From contig NZ_JXZC01000008.1 in NCBI RefSeq assembly GCF_000935355.1, positions 62,001-126,000 of the forward strand: a stretch of DNA of 64,000 nt, in the 5' to 3' direction. Numbering within the stretch: position 1 is the first letter of the stretch; each line of letters opens with the position of its first letter. The DNA is from Rossellomorea aquimaris (GTDB lineage Bacteria > Bacillota > Bacilli > Bacillales > Bacillaceae_B). Shown one piece after another: positions 27,916-40,276 of the stretch. Under the pieces are notes generated by a model. The model saw only the letters and a program-made list of their open reading frames with translations, made no database searches and had not been told where the DNA came from. Both the position numbers and the translations under genes were made by a program.

Positions 27916-29652
27916 TGGTGTATAGAAATCCTGCGTATAATAAACTCCGTACTCACCGCCGAAGTATACGCCTGCACCCAGCTTTTTGAAGAGGGGGCTT
28001 AGGATGTTCTGACGATGGCCGGGTGAATTGACCCAGGCATCGTGGACAGCGATGGCATTGAACTGACCCGCTGCGATGTTTTCCCCTGCTGATGAGTAAG
28101 AGATGCCAGCCTGGTCCATTCTCTGAAAGGAGGATAGACCATCCGGGTTATCATGACTGAAGAAGTTTCTTGTCGCCATGTCTTTGCTGTGGGCTCTCGC
28201 GACCTCCTGAGCTTTAGTATCTGACTGGAGGGGAGCCACCAAATGTCGTGCCCGTAATGCATTTGCCTGGTCGAGGATCTGTTTTTCCATGCTGTTTCTA
28301 AGTTCGGTGATGTTCACGTCCGGATTGGTTATCGTAAAATCGTCTCTCTTGATTAAGATGCCGGAAAGTGTATTCCCATCATTTTTATCATAATAGGTGC
28401 GAATAAGCATTTCATCGTAATCATAGTCGTTTGCCTGGTTGTGACTGGCTCCTATGTGATTCAATTTGGTTTCTACTTCTGTTTTGCTAAGACCAAGCTT
28501 AAGTCCGGATTGTGACACCCAGCTATCCGAGTTTGAATAGACCGCCACAACGATCCCTTTAAATACACCGTATTGGATGTACTTCTTGGGATCTTTATTA
28601 TAAACATACCAATCAAAGTTGAATCTGCTTTCATCGATTCGTTGTGGATCACCTAAGGTAGAGCGAAGGAATTCTTTAGTGGCGTTGACATGAACTCCTT
28701 GGAAACGAAACTCTTCCAGGCTTCCAGTTAACTTTTCCTCGACACCTGATGAAACGGCGTTGATCCCCCCAAGAATTCCGAATGAGTCATAAGAATGAAC
28801 CAGACTTTTTATTGGTGAAGGAACAGCCTCTTTCTTCACTAATAATATAGGTGCGTTTTCTTTCGCTGCCAGTACAGAACCCGATAAGGCGTCTGCGAAG
28901 TTTGTTCCCGTGGCTACATAAGCCTTGTTTTCTCCCATCGTAAGCCCTTCTATGATGTTCTTTGCCGTTTCATAGCGATCGATTCCGCCATACCTGATCG
29001 TGTCGGGGAGCTTTGATTCAATATTCGCAGAAATCACTCCGTTACCTCCGACTAGAATGGTCTCTAGTTTCTGCTCTGTTACCTTTAGGGTGGACGACGG
29101 TAGAGAGTTGGTTTCCGTCAACACAATCGGGATGCCATGTTTGGCGGCATATGGAGCCACTGCCAGTGCATCCGGAAAGTTCCGTCCGTTGGCCACAATA
29201 GCCTTCTTGGAAGGTAAGTAGCTGGCGATCTTGGCAGCCGTTTGGAAACGGTCGTCGCCTCCGACCCTTGTAATCTCGATATCATTCTTTTTCAATTCGG
29301 TTTCAATGGTTGCATCGATTGCGCCGGTTCCACCTAATATGTAGATACGCTTTGCCTGTAAACGCTGAATTTCCTCCCTTGTTTCAGAAGGCAGTCGGTT
29401 TTTGTAGGTTAATAGAATTGGAGCTCCCATTTTATACGCTAGCGGTCCCCCTGCAAGGGCATCGGGAAACGTTTGTCCATTTGCAAGGACCACCGTGTCA
29501 GATTGATCCCATCCCCATAATGAAATCTGCACAGCTGTATCAAAGCGATTCTCTCCACTGATCCGGTTTACATTTGCCTTTGCTGTGTCCAGTTTTACCA
29601 GACTGAATGCAAGGATGATGAGTAAAATGGTTATGCCGGTTTTTTTAATCAA
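27913..29652 (-). CDS. CWB2-repeat protein with C-terminal CAP domain
   Basis: 579 residues: signal peptide about 1-26; three cell-wall-binding type 2 repeats (about 30-305, each with R-x-x-G-x-x-R and A-x-x-F-P-D-A-L-A-like motifs); a CAP-associated N-terminal domain (about 320-430); and a SCP/PR-1-like CAP domain from about 455 with H-S-x-D-M and H-x-x-x-I. Non-covalent attachment to secondary wall polymer is expected from CWB2. The function of bacterial CAP proteins is uncertain. Confidence 0.88.
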   Translation of the reverse strand: MIKKTGITILLIILAFSLVKLDTAKANVNRISGENRFDTAVQISLWGWDQSDTVVLANGQTFPDALAGGPLAYKMGAPILLTYKNRLPSETREEIQRLQAKRIYILGGTGAIDATIETELKKNDIEITRVGGDDRFQTAAKIASYLPSKKAIVANGRNFPDALAVAPYAAKHGIPIVLTETNSLPSSTLKVTEQKLETILVGGNGVISANIESKLPDTIRYGGIDRYETAKNIIEGLTMGENKAYVATGTNFADALSGSVLAAKENAPILLVKKEAVPSPIKSLVHSYDSFGILGGINAVSSGVEEKLTGSLEEFRFQGVHVNATKEFLRSTLGDPQRIDESRFNFDWYVYNKDPKKYIQYGVFKGIVVAVYSNSDSWVSQSGLKLGLSKTEVETKLNHIGASHNQANDYDYDEMLIRTYYDKNDGNTLSGILIKRDDFTITNPDVNITELRNSMEKQILDQANALRARHLVAPLQSDTKAQEVARAHSKDMATRNFFSHDNPDGLSSFQRMDQAGISYSSAGENIAAGQFNAIAVHDAWVNSPGHRQNILSPLFKKLGAGVYFGGEYGVYYTQDFYTP

Positions 29653-29852
29653 ATGATCCCCTCCCTATTTTATTCTCCATTATTATAATACCAAATAAAT
29701 CCAAGTATTTGAGTATCAGTCGACAATTCATTCCTGTATTCTGATACTTCTGACAGAAAGAGACAAAATTTTACTAATGTATTCCCTTTTGCCGTCATTT
29801 CTAGTATATTTTTCTTATGTGTAAAATTTATTATTTATAGGTGGGAAACATT

Positions 29853-30782
29853 TTGAGAGCAGATAAACATAACAAAAAGCGTAAATGGCCTAAAGTGGTT
29901 GCTATCGGCTTGATCCTTTTACTTGTAGCTGGTGGGGGATATGCCTATTCCATCTACCATTCACTGAATAAAACGGCTGAAACGATGAATGAGAAGATCG
30001 ACCGTCCGAAGTCGGAGAAGCGGACTGAGGAAGTAAAATTTGAGAAGAAACATCCGTTTTCTGTGCTATTGTTAGGGGTGGATGAGAGAGACGGAGATAG
30101 AGGCCGATCGGATTCTATGATCGTTGTGACTGTGAATCCTCACGAGAAAACGACGAAGATGATGAGTATCCCCCGTGACACCCGCGTCGAAATCGTAGGT
30201 AAAGGAATGGATGACAAAATCAACCATGCCTATGCTTTCGGTGGCGTAGAAATGACGATGGATACAGTGGAAGAATTCCTGGATATACCGATTGATTATT
30301 ATGCAAAGATCAATATGGAAGGATTCAGGGATATCGTTGATGCGGTCGGCGGGGTAACCGTGCAAAATGATTTCACCTTCAACTACGAGGGGTATACTTT
30401 CAAAGAAGGTTCATTAACTTTGAGCGGTAAAGAAGCTCTTGCCTATTCCCGTATGCGCTACGAAGATCCACGTGGTGATTTCGGTCGTCAGGCAAGACAG
30501 CGCCAGGTAATTCAGGCGGTTATTAAAGAAGGTGCGAGCGTATCGTCCCTATGGAATTACGGCGATATCTTCGGAGCTATCGGCGAAAATGTGAAAACGA
30601 ACCTGACTCTTGAAGAAATGGTTGATATTCAGAAGAACTACAAATCGGCGACAAAAGATATTTCTCAAAGTCAGATTGCCGGTGAAGGGGCTAAACTCGG
30701 CGGTATCTACTACTACATCGTTCCTGAAGAAGAGAAACAAAAAGTTCAGAGTGATCTGAAGGATCATTTGGATTTGAATTAA
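29853..30782 (+). CDS. LytR-CpsA-Psr family wall-polymer ligase
   Basis: 309 residues from TTG at 29853, seven bases after AGGTGGG; the in-frame GTG at 29841 lies within that site. One N-terminal membrane helix is followed by an LCP domain with L-L-G-V-D-x-R, R-S-D-S-M and R-D-T-R. LCP enzymes move undecaprenyl-linked glycopolymers onto peptidoglycan. Proximity to the EPS locus suggests, without proof, that it anchors its product. Confidence 0.88.
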   Translation: MRADKHNKKRKWPKVVAIGLILLLVAGGGYAYSIYHSLNKTAETMNEKIDRPKSEKRTEEVKFEKKHPFSVLLLGVDERDGDRGRSDSMIVVTVNPHEKTTKMMSIPRDTRVEIVGKGMDDKINHAYAFGGVEMTMDTVEEFLDIPIDYYAKINMEGFRDIVDAVGGVTVQNDFTFNYEGYTFKEGSLTLSGKEALAYSRMRYEDPRGDFGRQARQRQVIQAVIKEGASVSSLWNYGDIFGAIGENVKTNLTLEEMVDIQKNYKSATKDISQSQIAGEGAKLGGIYYYIVPEEEKQKVQSDLKDHLDLN

Positions 30783-30790
30783 TATGGATG

Positions 30791-30816
30791 AAACCGGCCT
30801 TTAGGGTCGGTTTTTT
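30791..30816 (+). terminator. Terminator after the LCP gene
   Basis: AAACCGGCC and GGGTCGGTTT form a short stem followed by a T6 run. Confidence 0.75.
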
Positions 30817-30849
30817 ATTTTGGACAGGAAAGGAAAAAGGGCAGGTGCA

Positions 30850-31554
30850 TTATGCAGCTGCCCCTTTTTCGTTGATCAATATCGATTTCCCCAGCCATAT
30901 ACCACCGGCAATACAGAGTAGTCCCAACAGCGAGAGAAAGAACAGGGATGACCTTCCCTCATCTTGATATGGTAAGTCCGTATAATACCCATGGGTTTCA
31001 TCCGAGATTCCCTTGATCCACTGGGTCTCGAGCTTTGATTTTGTATCTTCCGTGAAGTTGCTTTTCTTTACGATTCCATTTTCATTGATGGTGTATGTTC
31101 TGAATTTGGTGATTGAGTTATTTTCTTTTACGGGAGTTGTGTCCAGGCTGACGATGAATTCTTCTTTTCCGGTTTGTTTATCCTTCATTACTTTGTATTG
31201 AATGACGCCGGAGTAAGGTTTCATCCCTTCTTCTTCAGGATTTACCTTATGTCCTTTCAGCTTCGCCTCCACTTCATCATTTATTTCAAGGATGATCGTG
31301 GAAGGATTGCTTTCACTTTCCACATACGTATTCAATTTCACACCGTGAAAGACTTGGACTGCATCGATCATGCCGTCTTCTTGTAAAGAGACGAAATCAT
31401 ATCTTTTATCGAATGCATTTTGGTAGAAGCTCTCTCTGACAGATTGGATCAGGAAGTAAGTTACTAAGAGAATGATGATGATTCCGATGATCACTAAGGA
31501 AGCACTGATAAATAAGAATTTTTTTCTTTTTACATTCATTTTCTCTTCACTCAA
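30850..31554 (-). CDS. Two-TM membrane protein, unknown
   Basis: 234 residues: a membrane helix near 13-36, an extracellular domain of about 150 residues, a second helix near 205-225 and a short tail. The TTG at 31554 or the ATG at 31539 could be the start; neither has a strong ribosome site. It begins about 30 bp after the PlcR-like regulator gene in the same direction, so it may share its transcript. I recognise no family. Confidence 0.6.
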   Translation of the reverse strand: MSEEKMNVKRKKFLFISASLVIIGIIIILLVTYFLIQSVRESFYQNAFDKRYDFVSLQEDGMIDAVQVFHGVKLNTYVESESNPSTIILEINDEVEAKLKGHKVNPEEEGMKPYSGVIQYKVMKDKQTGKEEFIVSLDTTPVKENNSITKFRTYTINENGIVKKSNFTEDTKSKLETQWIKGISDETHGYYTDLPYQDEGRSSLFFLSLLGLLCIAGGIWLGKSILINEKGAAA

Positions 31555-31584
31555 ATCTTCAATTAGATTTTTTGTATGTGATCT

Positions 31585-32463
31585 CTATTGGGTGAAGTTC
31601 TCAATTTTGCGGCGGATAAATTGGATGAATTTGTCATCACCTTGAAGCTCGAATACGATAAGTGCCTTCTGCATGTATTTCTGTGCTTCGTTAATGATCC
31701 CTTGAAGCTCATAATTGTAGCCGATATGGTAATGAAGCTCCCCCAGGAGGTACATATTGTCTTTCAGCACACACCAATCGATGGCTTCGTTGCAATACTG
31801 GATGGACTCCTCAAAATTTTTCAATCGGGTAAGGACCCTCGCAATATTGTAGTAGAGTCTGGTTCTTAGTGTGAAGTCATGCAGATTGGGAAGGGCGAGG
31901 ATATGGGTTTTCACTTCCTGATAGATTTCGAGAGCCTTCTTCCAATCTCCTTCTTCCGAATACATGACACCTATGGTGAGAAGGATCTCAATTTCACGTT
32001 CTGTCCAGATTTTATCCGTCGTATGGGACAAAGAGATGGCTTCTCTCAGGATCTCTTCTGCTTTTCCCACGTTTTTATTGAGCTCATATTGATAAATTCC
32101 TTTATGCCATTGAAGTAACTGAAGATTCCGATTATTATTAAAGAACAGGGGATTCTCTTCTTCCGCCGTTACGATTTCTTTCATTTCCTTATAGTTCATG
32201 CTTCTTCTTGCAATCTGAAGCTGCTTGCTGACTTCTTGTACATAATCTAACCGGGGTGTCATTCCTATATCGAAGAAGTAGTTGACGTCTACACCTAACT
32301 TCCTTGATATTAAGAATAGTGTTGAGGCGTAAGGGAACACATCACCTTTTTCAATCTTACTGATCTGAGCCTGGGTACATATTCCTTCTGCCAGCTCTTC
32401 TTGGGAAAGACCGATGTTCTTACGTAATTCTTTTATCTTTTGACCTACAACACTAAAGTCCAT
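31585..32463 (-). CDS. PlcR-like RRNPP quorum regulator (HTH + TPR)
   Basis: 292 residues: an N-terminal XRE helix-turn-helix (about 7-61, with L-S-Q-E-E-L-A-E and A-Q-I-S-K-I-E-K-G) and a C-terminal array of TPR-like helical repeats (about 95-290). Size and layout match PlcR/NprR-type regulators that bind a re-imported peptide. The divergent gene 200 bp away encodes a secreted precursor ending in a PapR-like heptapeptide, which makes the PlcR class the best guess. RBS AGGAGAG. Confidence 0.78.
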   Translation of the reverse strand: MDFSVVGQKIKELRKNIGLSQEELAEGICTQAQISKIEKGDVFPYASTLFLISRKLGVDVNYFFDIGMTPRLDYVQEVSKQLQIARRSMNYKEMKEIVTAEEENPLFFNNNRNLQLLQWHKGIYQYELNKNVGKAEEILREAISLSHTTDKIWTEREIEILLTIGVMYSEEGDWKKALEIYQEVKTHILALPNLHDFTLRTRLYYNIARVLTRLKNFEESIQYCNEAIDWCVLKDNMYLLGELHYHIGYNYELQGIINEAQKYMQKALIVFELQGDDKFIQFIRRKIENFTQ

Positions 32464-32602
32464 TTACATCTCTCCTAAAAAAATATTCCTATAATTATAT
32501 TTTTCTTTCAAAAAATGCGAATGAGCTATCTTTCGGTGCTGAAAATGGTCCATAAGCCCCTACAATGCCTCTCATCACATTTTTAATATATGGTTTAATA
32601 TT

Positions 32603-32618
32603 ATTATAACTCTATAAT
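32603..32618. promoter_or_regulatory. Palindrome at the pheromone-gene promoter
   Basis: ATTATA-ACTC-TATAAT is a perfect 6-4-6 inverted repeat. Its right arm could be the -10 box of the rightward pheromone gene, and no good -35 is seen, as expected for an activator-dependent promoter. The geometry resembles the PlcR box (6-4-6), but the sequence differs from TATGNA-N4-TNCATA. Confidence 0.4.
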
Positions 32619-32664
32619 CAATGATACCTAAAATTACTCTATTTGAAAAAGGGAGGAAATACCC

Positions 32665-32892
32665 ATGAAAAAACGTTTGTTAACATTCGCTACCGCTTCT
32701 GCCTTACTTTTAGGAGCTTTCGGAGCTGTTCAGGCTACTTCCATTCAATCAGCTGAGCTTCCGCCAGTATATTCTCCATCAAGTACAGATGTGGCAGCAG
32801 AACTTCCACCTGTCTACTCTAAATCAAGCGTCGAAATAGCTGCAGAATTACCACCTGTATACGCTAAGAAAGAATTACCACCTGTATATTGA
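32665..32892 (+). CDS. Secreted pheromone precursor with four ELPPVY repeats
   Basis: 75 residues: a signal peptide (MKKRLLTFAT..., likely cleavage after V-Q-A at 24), then four copies of (A)ELPPVY at 31-36, 46-51, 61-66 and 70-75, the last forming the C-terminus. RBS GGGAGG. PapR of the B. cereus group also has a signal peptide and ends (A/S)DLPFEF; position by position AELPPVY keeps acid-Leu-Pro and an aromatic end. I infer an exported precursor processed to short pheromones sensed by the divergent PlcR-like regulator. Confidence 0.75.
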   Translation: MKKRLLTFATASALLLGAFGAVQATSIQSAELPPVYSPSSTDVAAELPPVYSKSSVEIAAELPPVYAKKELPPVY

Positions 32893-32898
32893 TCCTAT

Positions 32899-32925
32899 TC
32901 GTCTCCAGAGCCTGGAGGCTTTTTT
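32899..32925 (+). terminator. Terminator of the pheromone gene
   Basis: CTCCAG-AGC-CTGGAG is followed by GCTTTTTT. Confidence 0.75.
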
Positions 32926-33019
32926 ATTTCCTTGAAGCCCGCGAAGAAAGGGTTTTCATTTCTTTCTGTACAACCCTGCCGTTAAATGGAGAAACTCCCC
33001 TACTCTAAGAGTAACATAC

Positions 33020-33032
33020 AGGTCCGTCCCTC
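33020..33032 (+). repeat. REP-like repeat, intergenic single copy
   Basis: AGGTCCGTCCCTC in the otherwise gene-free 32926-33194 stretch. A separate 18-bp palindrome (ATATTCTT and complement) follows at 33036-33053. Confidence 0.75.
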
Positions 33033-33194
33033 AAAATATTCTTTTAAGAATATGCCCGAAGTTATATAAATGATGAAAACGAGACCTTTCGGTATGAATT
33101 CAAAACCAATATCCCCTTTATTGCTTTGTGGTGCCAAATACCTTATTCCATAATTTCTGATAGGATAAAAGTACAATAAAAGAAAGGGGGCTTC

Positions 33195-33521
33195 ATGATG
33201 AATAGCATAAGCATGAAAGTAAATCCTCTATACTCGGATTTGGATATGTCGATCCAGTTCCAATTTGAATTTTCCAAAGGTGATTGTAAGGTCGGGGAAG
33301 CCATGGTATCCACATATGCCATCAACAACAACGTGGCGTATCGTAAATCGCAAAGCGTGACAGCAGCTAAGGTTGAAAAGTGTGCCGTCATTGATCAGTT
33401 CGAAATTGCAGGTGACCTTGGAAAACCCTGTATGAAGAAGCTCCGACACTTCCTGAAAGTGATCGGGATGAAAGAAATTCATTCGGGTTATGATATGGCG
33501 CGGGAGAAGATTAGTAATTAA
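33195..33521 (+). CDS. Conserved-looking hypothetical protein
   Basis: 108 residues, starting with two near-adjacent ATGs after AAAGGGGG. No signal or membrane segment; mixed composition with a basic C-terminal helix. I recognise no family. Two overlapping opposite-strand frames lack ribosome sites and are less likely. Confidence 0.55.
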   Translation: MMNSISMKVNPLYSDLDMSIQFQFEFSKGDCKVGEAMVSTYAINNNVAYRKSQSVTAAKVEKCAVIDQFEIAGDLGKPCMKKLRHFLKVIGMKEIHSGYDMAREKISN

Positions 33522-33585
33522 GGTTTTGTTTAGATTGAAGAGGCTGTCCTTGTGATGAGGTCAGTCTCTTTTTGCACCATTGGCT

Positions 33586-33906
33586 TTAAAACTTTCTCAC
33601 TATTCTTTTCAACACGATATACTTTCTTCTATTAGTTTGTTTTAACCTGACTAAAACCGGTAATGCCACTAGCTTCATTCCACTGATTAGAAGGGCTGCA
33701 TAGGCAAATGAGTTCAATAAAAAGTATTCCAGGTTGAGCAGTAATACTCCCATCGAGCATAAGCCCCATAATATGGCCTCCATTCCCACCCTGCCCTCGA
33801 ATGTCATGTTCTTTTTATAGAGTACTGTTGGGAGCACGGCAACGATGACGGATCCAAGGAGCAGGAATAGTATGGCGTATATCATGCCTATAATCGCTGT
33901 TATCAT
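33586..33906 (-). CDS. Small three-TM membrane protein
   Basis: 106 residues with about three hydrophobic helices and a strongly basic C-terminus (R-R-K-Y-I-V-L-K-R-I-V-R-K). RBS AGAGGAA. No family recognised; stands alone, convergent with the 33195 gene. Confidence 0.6.
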   Translation of the reverse strand: MITAIIGMIYAILFLLLGSVIVAVLPTVLYKKNMTFEGRVGMEAILWGLCSMGVLLLNLEYFLLNSFAYAALLISGMKLVALPVLVRLKQTNRRKYIVLKRIVRKF

Positions 33907-34013
33907 ATGAGTTCCTCTTATTTCTATAAAGTCCTACTCCTGTTTCATTTCACCTTTTCTTTAGTAAAATCCTTCTAATTTAAATATTTATATAGTACCT
34001 TCCCCAAAGTACG

Positions 34014-34046
34014 AAAAGAGCTTCGGCATTGGCCAAAGCTCTTTAT
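34014..34046. terminator. Hairpin left of the hutG remnant
   Basis: AAAGAGCTT and AAGCTCTTT flank a short GC-containing loop. On the minus strand it is followed by TTTTCG; it probably ends leftward transcription from the sigma/anti-sigma operon. Confidence 0.55.
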
Positions 34047-34059
34047 ATAAGTGTTTCAA

Positions 34060-34194
34060 TGACGAGATGAGCCGCTACCCTGCTTATCAAGCTCTGATGT
34101 GGAGTGTCGGATCGGTTTCCACCTTTTCCATGGAGATTAATTTCAGGATGCAGCAGGGCGGTTTGAACCGTTCCGTTTATATATCCAGCCGTAT
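34060..34194 (-). pseudogene. Decayed duplicate of the hutG 3' end
   Basis: This stretch aligns with the last about 135 bp of hutG (36411-36546) with clear identity by eye, including the shared block GGAGTGTCGGATCG. One-base indels and in-frame stops are present, and the recognisable peptide is E-T-D-P-T-L-H-I-R versus E-I-D-P-T-L-D-I-R in HutG. Its 5' edge coincides with a REP-like repeat at 34195-34208. It cannot encode a product. Confidence 0.7.
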
Positions 34195-34208
34195 GAGGGA
34201 CGGACCTT
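34195..34208 (-). repeat. REP-like repeat at a junction
   Basis: GAGGGACGGACCTT lies between the hutG remnant and the anti-sigma-like gene, whose TAA stop (34207-34209) overlaps the repeat. Confidence 0.75.
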
Positions 34209-35535
34209 ACTCAATCGAGTTTAAATCGCCCATCCAATTGATATCCGGATAACCTCCTTCATGAGTACTTTTCGAATTGCTCAATCCCGTATCGTAATAA
34301 CCGTCTATACTATTCTCAATATGAATCACATAAGTGAAATCATTCCATATTGTTCCTTCTTCGATTGCTTTGTTAGAAACATCCGTCAATCTCTTCAGGA
34401 ATTGGTTTGCTATCGCTCTCATTTCGTCCTCCGGTGTTTCCTGAGGGACGACGATGTTAAATTCCAATGGGTCCTGTTGAGAATGGAGGATGACTGCGTG
34501 GGATACTGTATTTTCCACGATATAGTCTCTCGCTTCGTTGAACCATTCAGGACGGAATTTCATCGGTTCTTCTTCTCCTAGATACTTTACATCCTTACTC
34601 AGGTACTCTGAACGGCCGTCATTCTTAAAAAGAGCTACCGAAGTAATAACGGATTCACGATCAATGAATTGGATCTCTTCCATTGAATTTGGCTTAATTT
34701 TGTTATTACCTTGTATCTCCATTTCTACTATATAATCACCATATAGATAATTCGCCGAATATACACCTTCCAATGCATTAAGGAAATAATATGGTTCACC
34801 CAAGGTCGCAATGACCTGGTCCAATGTATAAGACGGGCTGATATTGGAACGGATCTCCAATAGCGTCTTTTCATCTTGGAAGTAGAGGAGATAGTTCTCA
34901 ACCCGATCATAGCCTTTGTGACCCTTCTTGGTGTCCAGATCTTCGTACTTGTCCTTATATATCTCCTGTATACCTTCCATGGAATCTCCAATCGTAAAGG
35001 CAGTTCCGATGAATGTTCCATTGGCTGCTTTTTCCTTGAAAGCATTTGGATTGTTCAGGATCATAGAGAAATCAAAGGCAGGGAGTGGAGGTGGTGTATC
35101 CGCCGGTTCACTTTTGTCTTCCTCTTCTTTTTTCTCTGGTATCTTCTCTGGTTCTGGTTCTGCTTCTTGCTCCTGTTTCTCTTTCACATCCTCGACGGGG
35201 GTCGCCGATTTTCTGATGGAGGCTTTTTCCTCTATTATCTTTTCATCCCACTCGTCAGTTGGTACGTATGTGAATTCTGCAGGCTCTTCTTTCTCTTTTT
35301 CATTTTCTTTCACCATATCTTCCTTAAACAGATAGCTGTTGCCCAGGATAGAAAGGATCAGGATGATGCATAAAGGAACGCCAAGATTGATGAAGATGGA
35401 CTTGACCGATGATTTCTTTTGTTTTTCATTTCTTATTTTCGTCAGGATGGCTCTTTTTTGACTGGCAGGGTCAGTGTTCTTGAATACTTCACGTTCTATT
35501 TCATTCTTCATATTGTGAAAAGGGTCCTTATTCAT
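34207..35535 (-). CDS. Putative transmembrane anti-sigma factor
   Basis: 442 residues: cytoplasmic N-terminus (about 1-48), one membrane helix (about 49-69), a long Glu/Lys/Pro-rich linker (about 75-150) and an extracellular domain resembling DUF4309/YjgB proteins (about 155-290) with a further C-terminal part. It overlaps the ECF sigma gene by eight bases in the usual sigma then anti-sigma order, which is the main reason for the role given. The 3' end abuts a repeat and a gene remnant, so the original C-terminus may have been changed. Confidence 0.6.
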   Translation of the reverse strand: MNKDPFHNMKNEIEREVFKNTDPASQKRAILTKIRNEKQKKSSVKSIFINLGVPLCIILILSILGNSYLFKEDMVKENEKEKEEPAEFTYVPTDEWDEKIIEEKASIRKSATPVEDVKEKQEQEAEPEPEKIPEKKEEEDKSEPADTPPPLPAFDFSMILNNPNAFKEKAANGTFIGTAFTIGDSMEGIQEIYKDKYEDLDTKKGHKGYDRVENYLLYFQDEKTLLEIRSNISPSYTLDQVIATLGEPYYFLNALEGVYSANYLYGDYIVEMEIQGNNKIKPNSMEEIQFIDRESVITSVALFKNDGRSEYLSKDVKYLGEEEPMKFRPEWFNEARDYIVENTVSHAVILHSQQDPLEFNIVVPQETPEDEMRAIANQFLKRLTDVSNKAIEEGTIWNDFTYVIHIENSIDGYYDTGLSNSKSTHEGGYPDINWMGDLNSIE

Positions 35536-36094
35536 TGGGAATCCTCCCTCCCATTGTTTTCTTCAGCTTCTCTCTTCCCCGGTCCAGCCTCGTCCGGACC
35601 GTTGAAGGATTGATCCCAAGCATATCTCCGATTTCCCCGGTCGTTAATTCTTCATAGTAATATAATAGGATGACTTCTCGATATTTCAGGGGGAGTGAAT
35701 ATACATGAGAGGCCACTGAGTCATTGTCTTCGTTCGTTATGAGTTCTTGTTCGGGTGTAACGGACGTCCCTTTTTTAAGAATGGTATGGAATGTATTTAC
35801 GATCGTATTTTTCCTGAAATAAGCCGAGCGCTTATAATCTTTACATAAGTTAATGGCAATTCTATAAATCCACGTTTTGTAAGAGGATTTATGATTGAAC
35901 TGATGGAGGGCATGAAAGGCTTTAATGAACACCTCCTGAGTAATATCCTGGGCAGCCGGCCAGTCTTTCACATAGAGATACACCAATTTCGTCACCTGTA
36001 CTTCATACTCATCAATTAAACTCTCAATCAACCTTTCCTCACTTATCTCCATCTGCATCACTCCCCCCTTCTCATGTTGTATCACCTCATCCAT
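35528..36094 (-). CDS. ECF-type RNA polymerase sigma factor
   Basis: 188 residues. Region 2 includes D-W-P-A-A-Q-D-I-T-Q-E-V-F (core binding, -10 recognition) and region 4 ends in a helix-turn-helix with T-T-G-E-I-G-D-M-L-G. The ATG at 36094 has a good GGGGAGG site; internal ATGs at 36058 and 36052 also have a site and could be used. Expected to respond to envelope stress through the downstream anti-sigma-like protein. Targets are not evident. Confidence 0.85.
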   Translation of the reverse strand: MDEVIQHEKGGVMQMEISEERLIESLIDEYEVQVTKLVYLYVKDWPAAQDITQEVFIKAFHALHQFNHKSSYKTWIYRIAINLCKDYKRSAYFRKNTIVNTFHTILKKGTSVTPEQELITNEDNDSVASHVYSLPLKYREVILLYYYEELTTGEIGDMLGINPSTVRTRLDRGREKLKKTMGGRIPNE

Positions 36095-36151
36095 TTGTTA
36101 TCCTCCCCTGAGCAGACCGGATACCTGATTTTCTGTTTCGGCACTGTAACC

Positions 36152-36164
36152 AGGTCCGTCCCTT
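36152..36164 (+). repeat. REP-like repeat upstream of the sigma gene
   Basis: AGGTCCGTCCCTT lies about 58 bp upstream of the ECF sigma start, in the gap between the sigma operon and hut. Confidence 0.75.
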
Positions 36165-36280
36165 CTCTTTGTAAGTTTAATGTATTTTTTTACATTTTTG
36201 TAAGTTATTCATTCATTAGACGCGAGTGGTAGGAAGTGTGTCTCAATTTTGGATGATTTTTCTTTATTTGATTTAATAGA

Positions 36281-36311
36281 AAAAAACCTATCCTTTCAAT
36301 TAGGATACGTT
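36281..36311 (-). terminator. Terminator of the hut operon
   Basis: Arms AACCTATCCT and AGGATACGTT form a stem; on the minus strand a T7 run follows. It lies beyond hutG and the repeat hairpin. Confidence 0.65.
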
Positions 36312-36343
36312 TTCGCATATATTTTTCTTAGTCAGCCACAATG

Positions 36344-36387
36344 AAGGTCCGTCCCTCAATGCGTTAAAGCGGTGAGGGACGGACCTT
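36344..36387. repeat. REP-like inverted pair forming a hairpin
   Basis: AAGGTCCGTCCCTCA (36344-36358) and its perfect 15-base complement (36373-36387) face each other with a 14-base loop, 2 bp from the hutG stop. It would form a strong RNA hairpin without a U tract. Confidence 0.85.
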
Positions 36388-36389
36388 GG

Positions 36390-40268
<3,879 letters not shown>

Positions 40269-40276
<8 letters not shown>

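Noticed and set aside
32603..32618. A canonical PlcR box
   Set aside because: The 6-4-6 palindrome has similar geometry but does not match TATGNA-N4-TNCATA, so it is listed only as a palindrome.
34876..35373. 165- and 135-codon ORFs antisense to the anti-sigma-like gene
   Set aside because: Phe/Ser-rich readings of the Glu/Lys-rich linker on the opposite strand; shadows.
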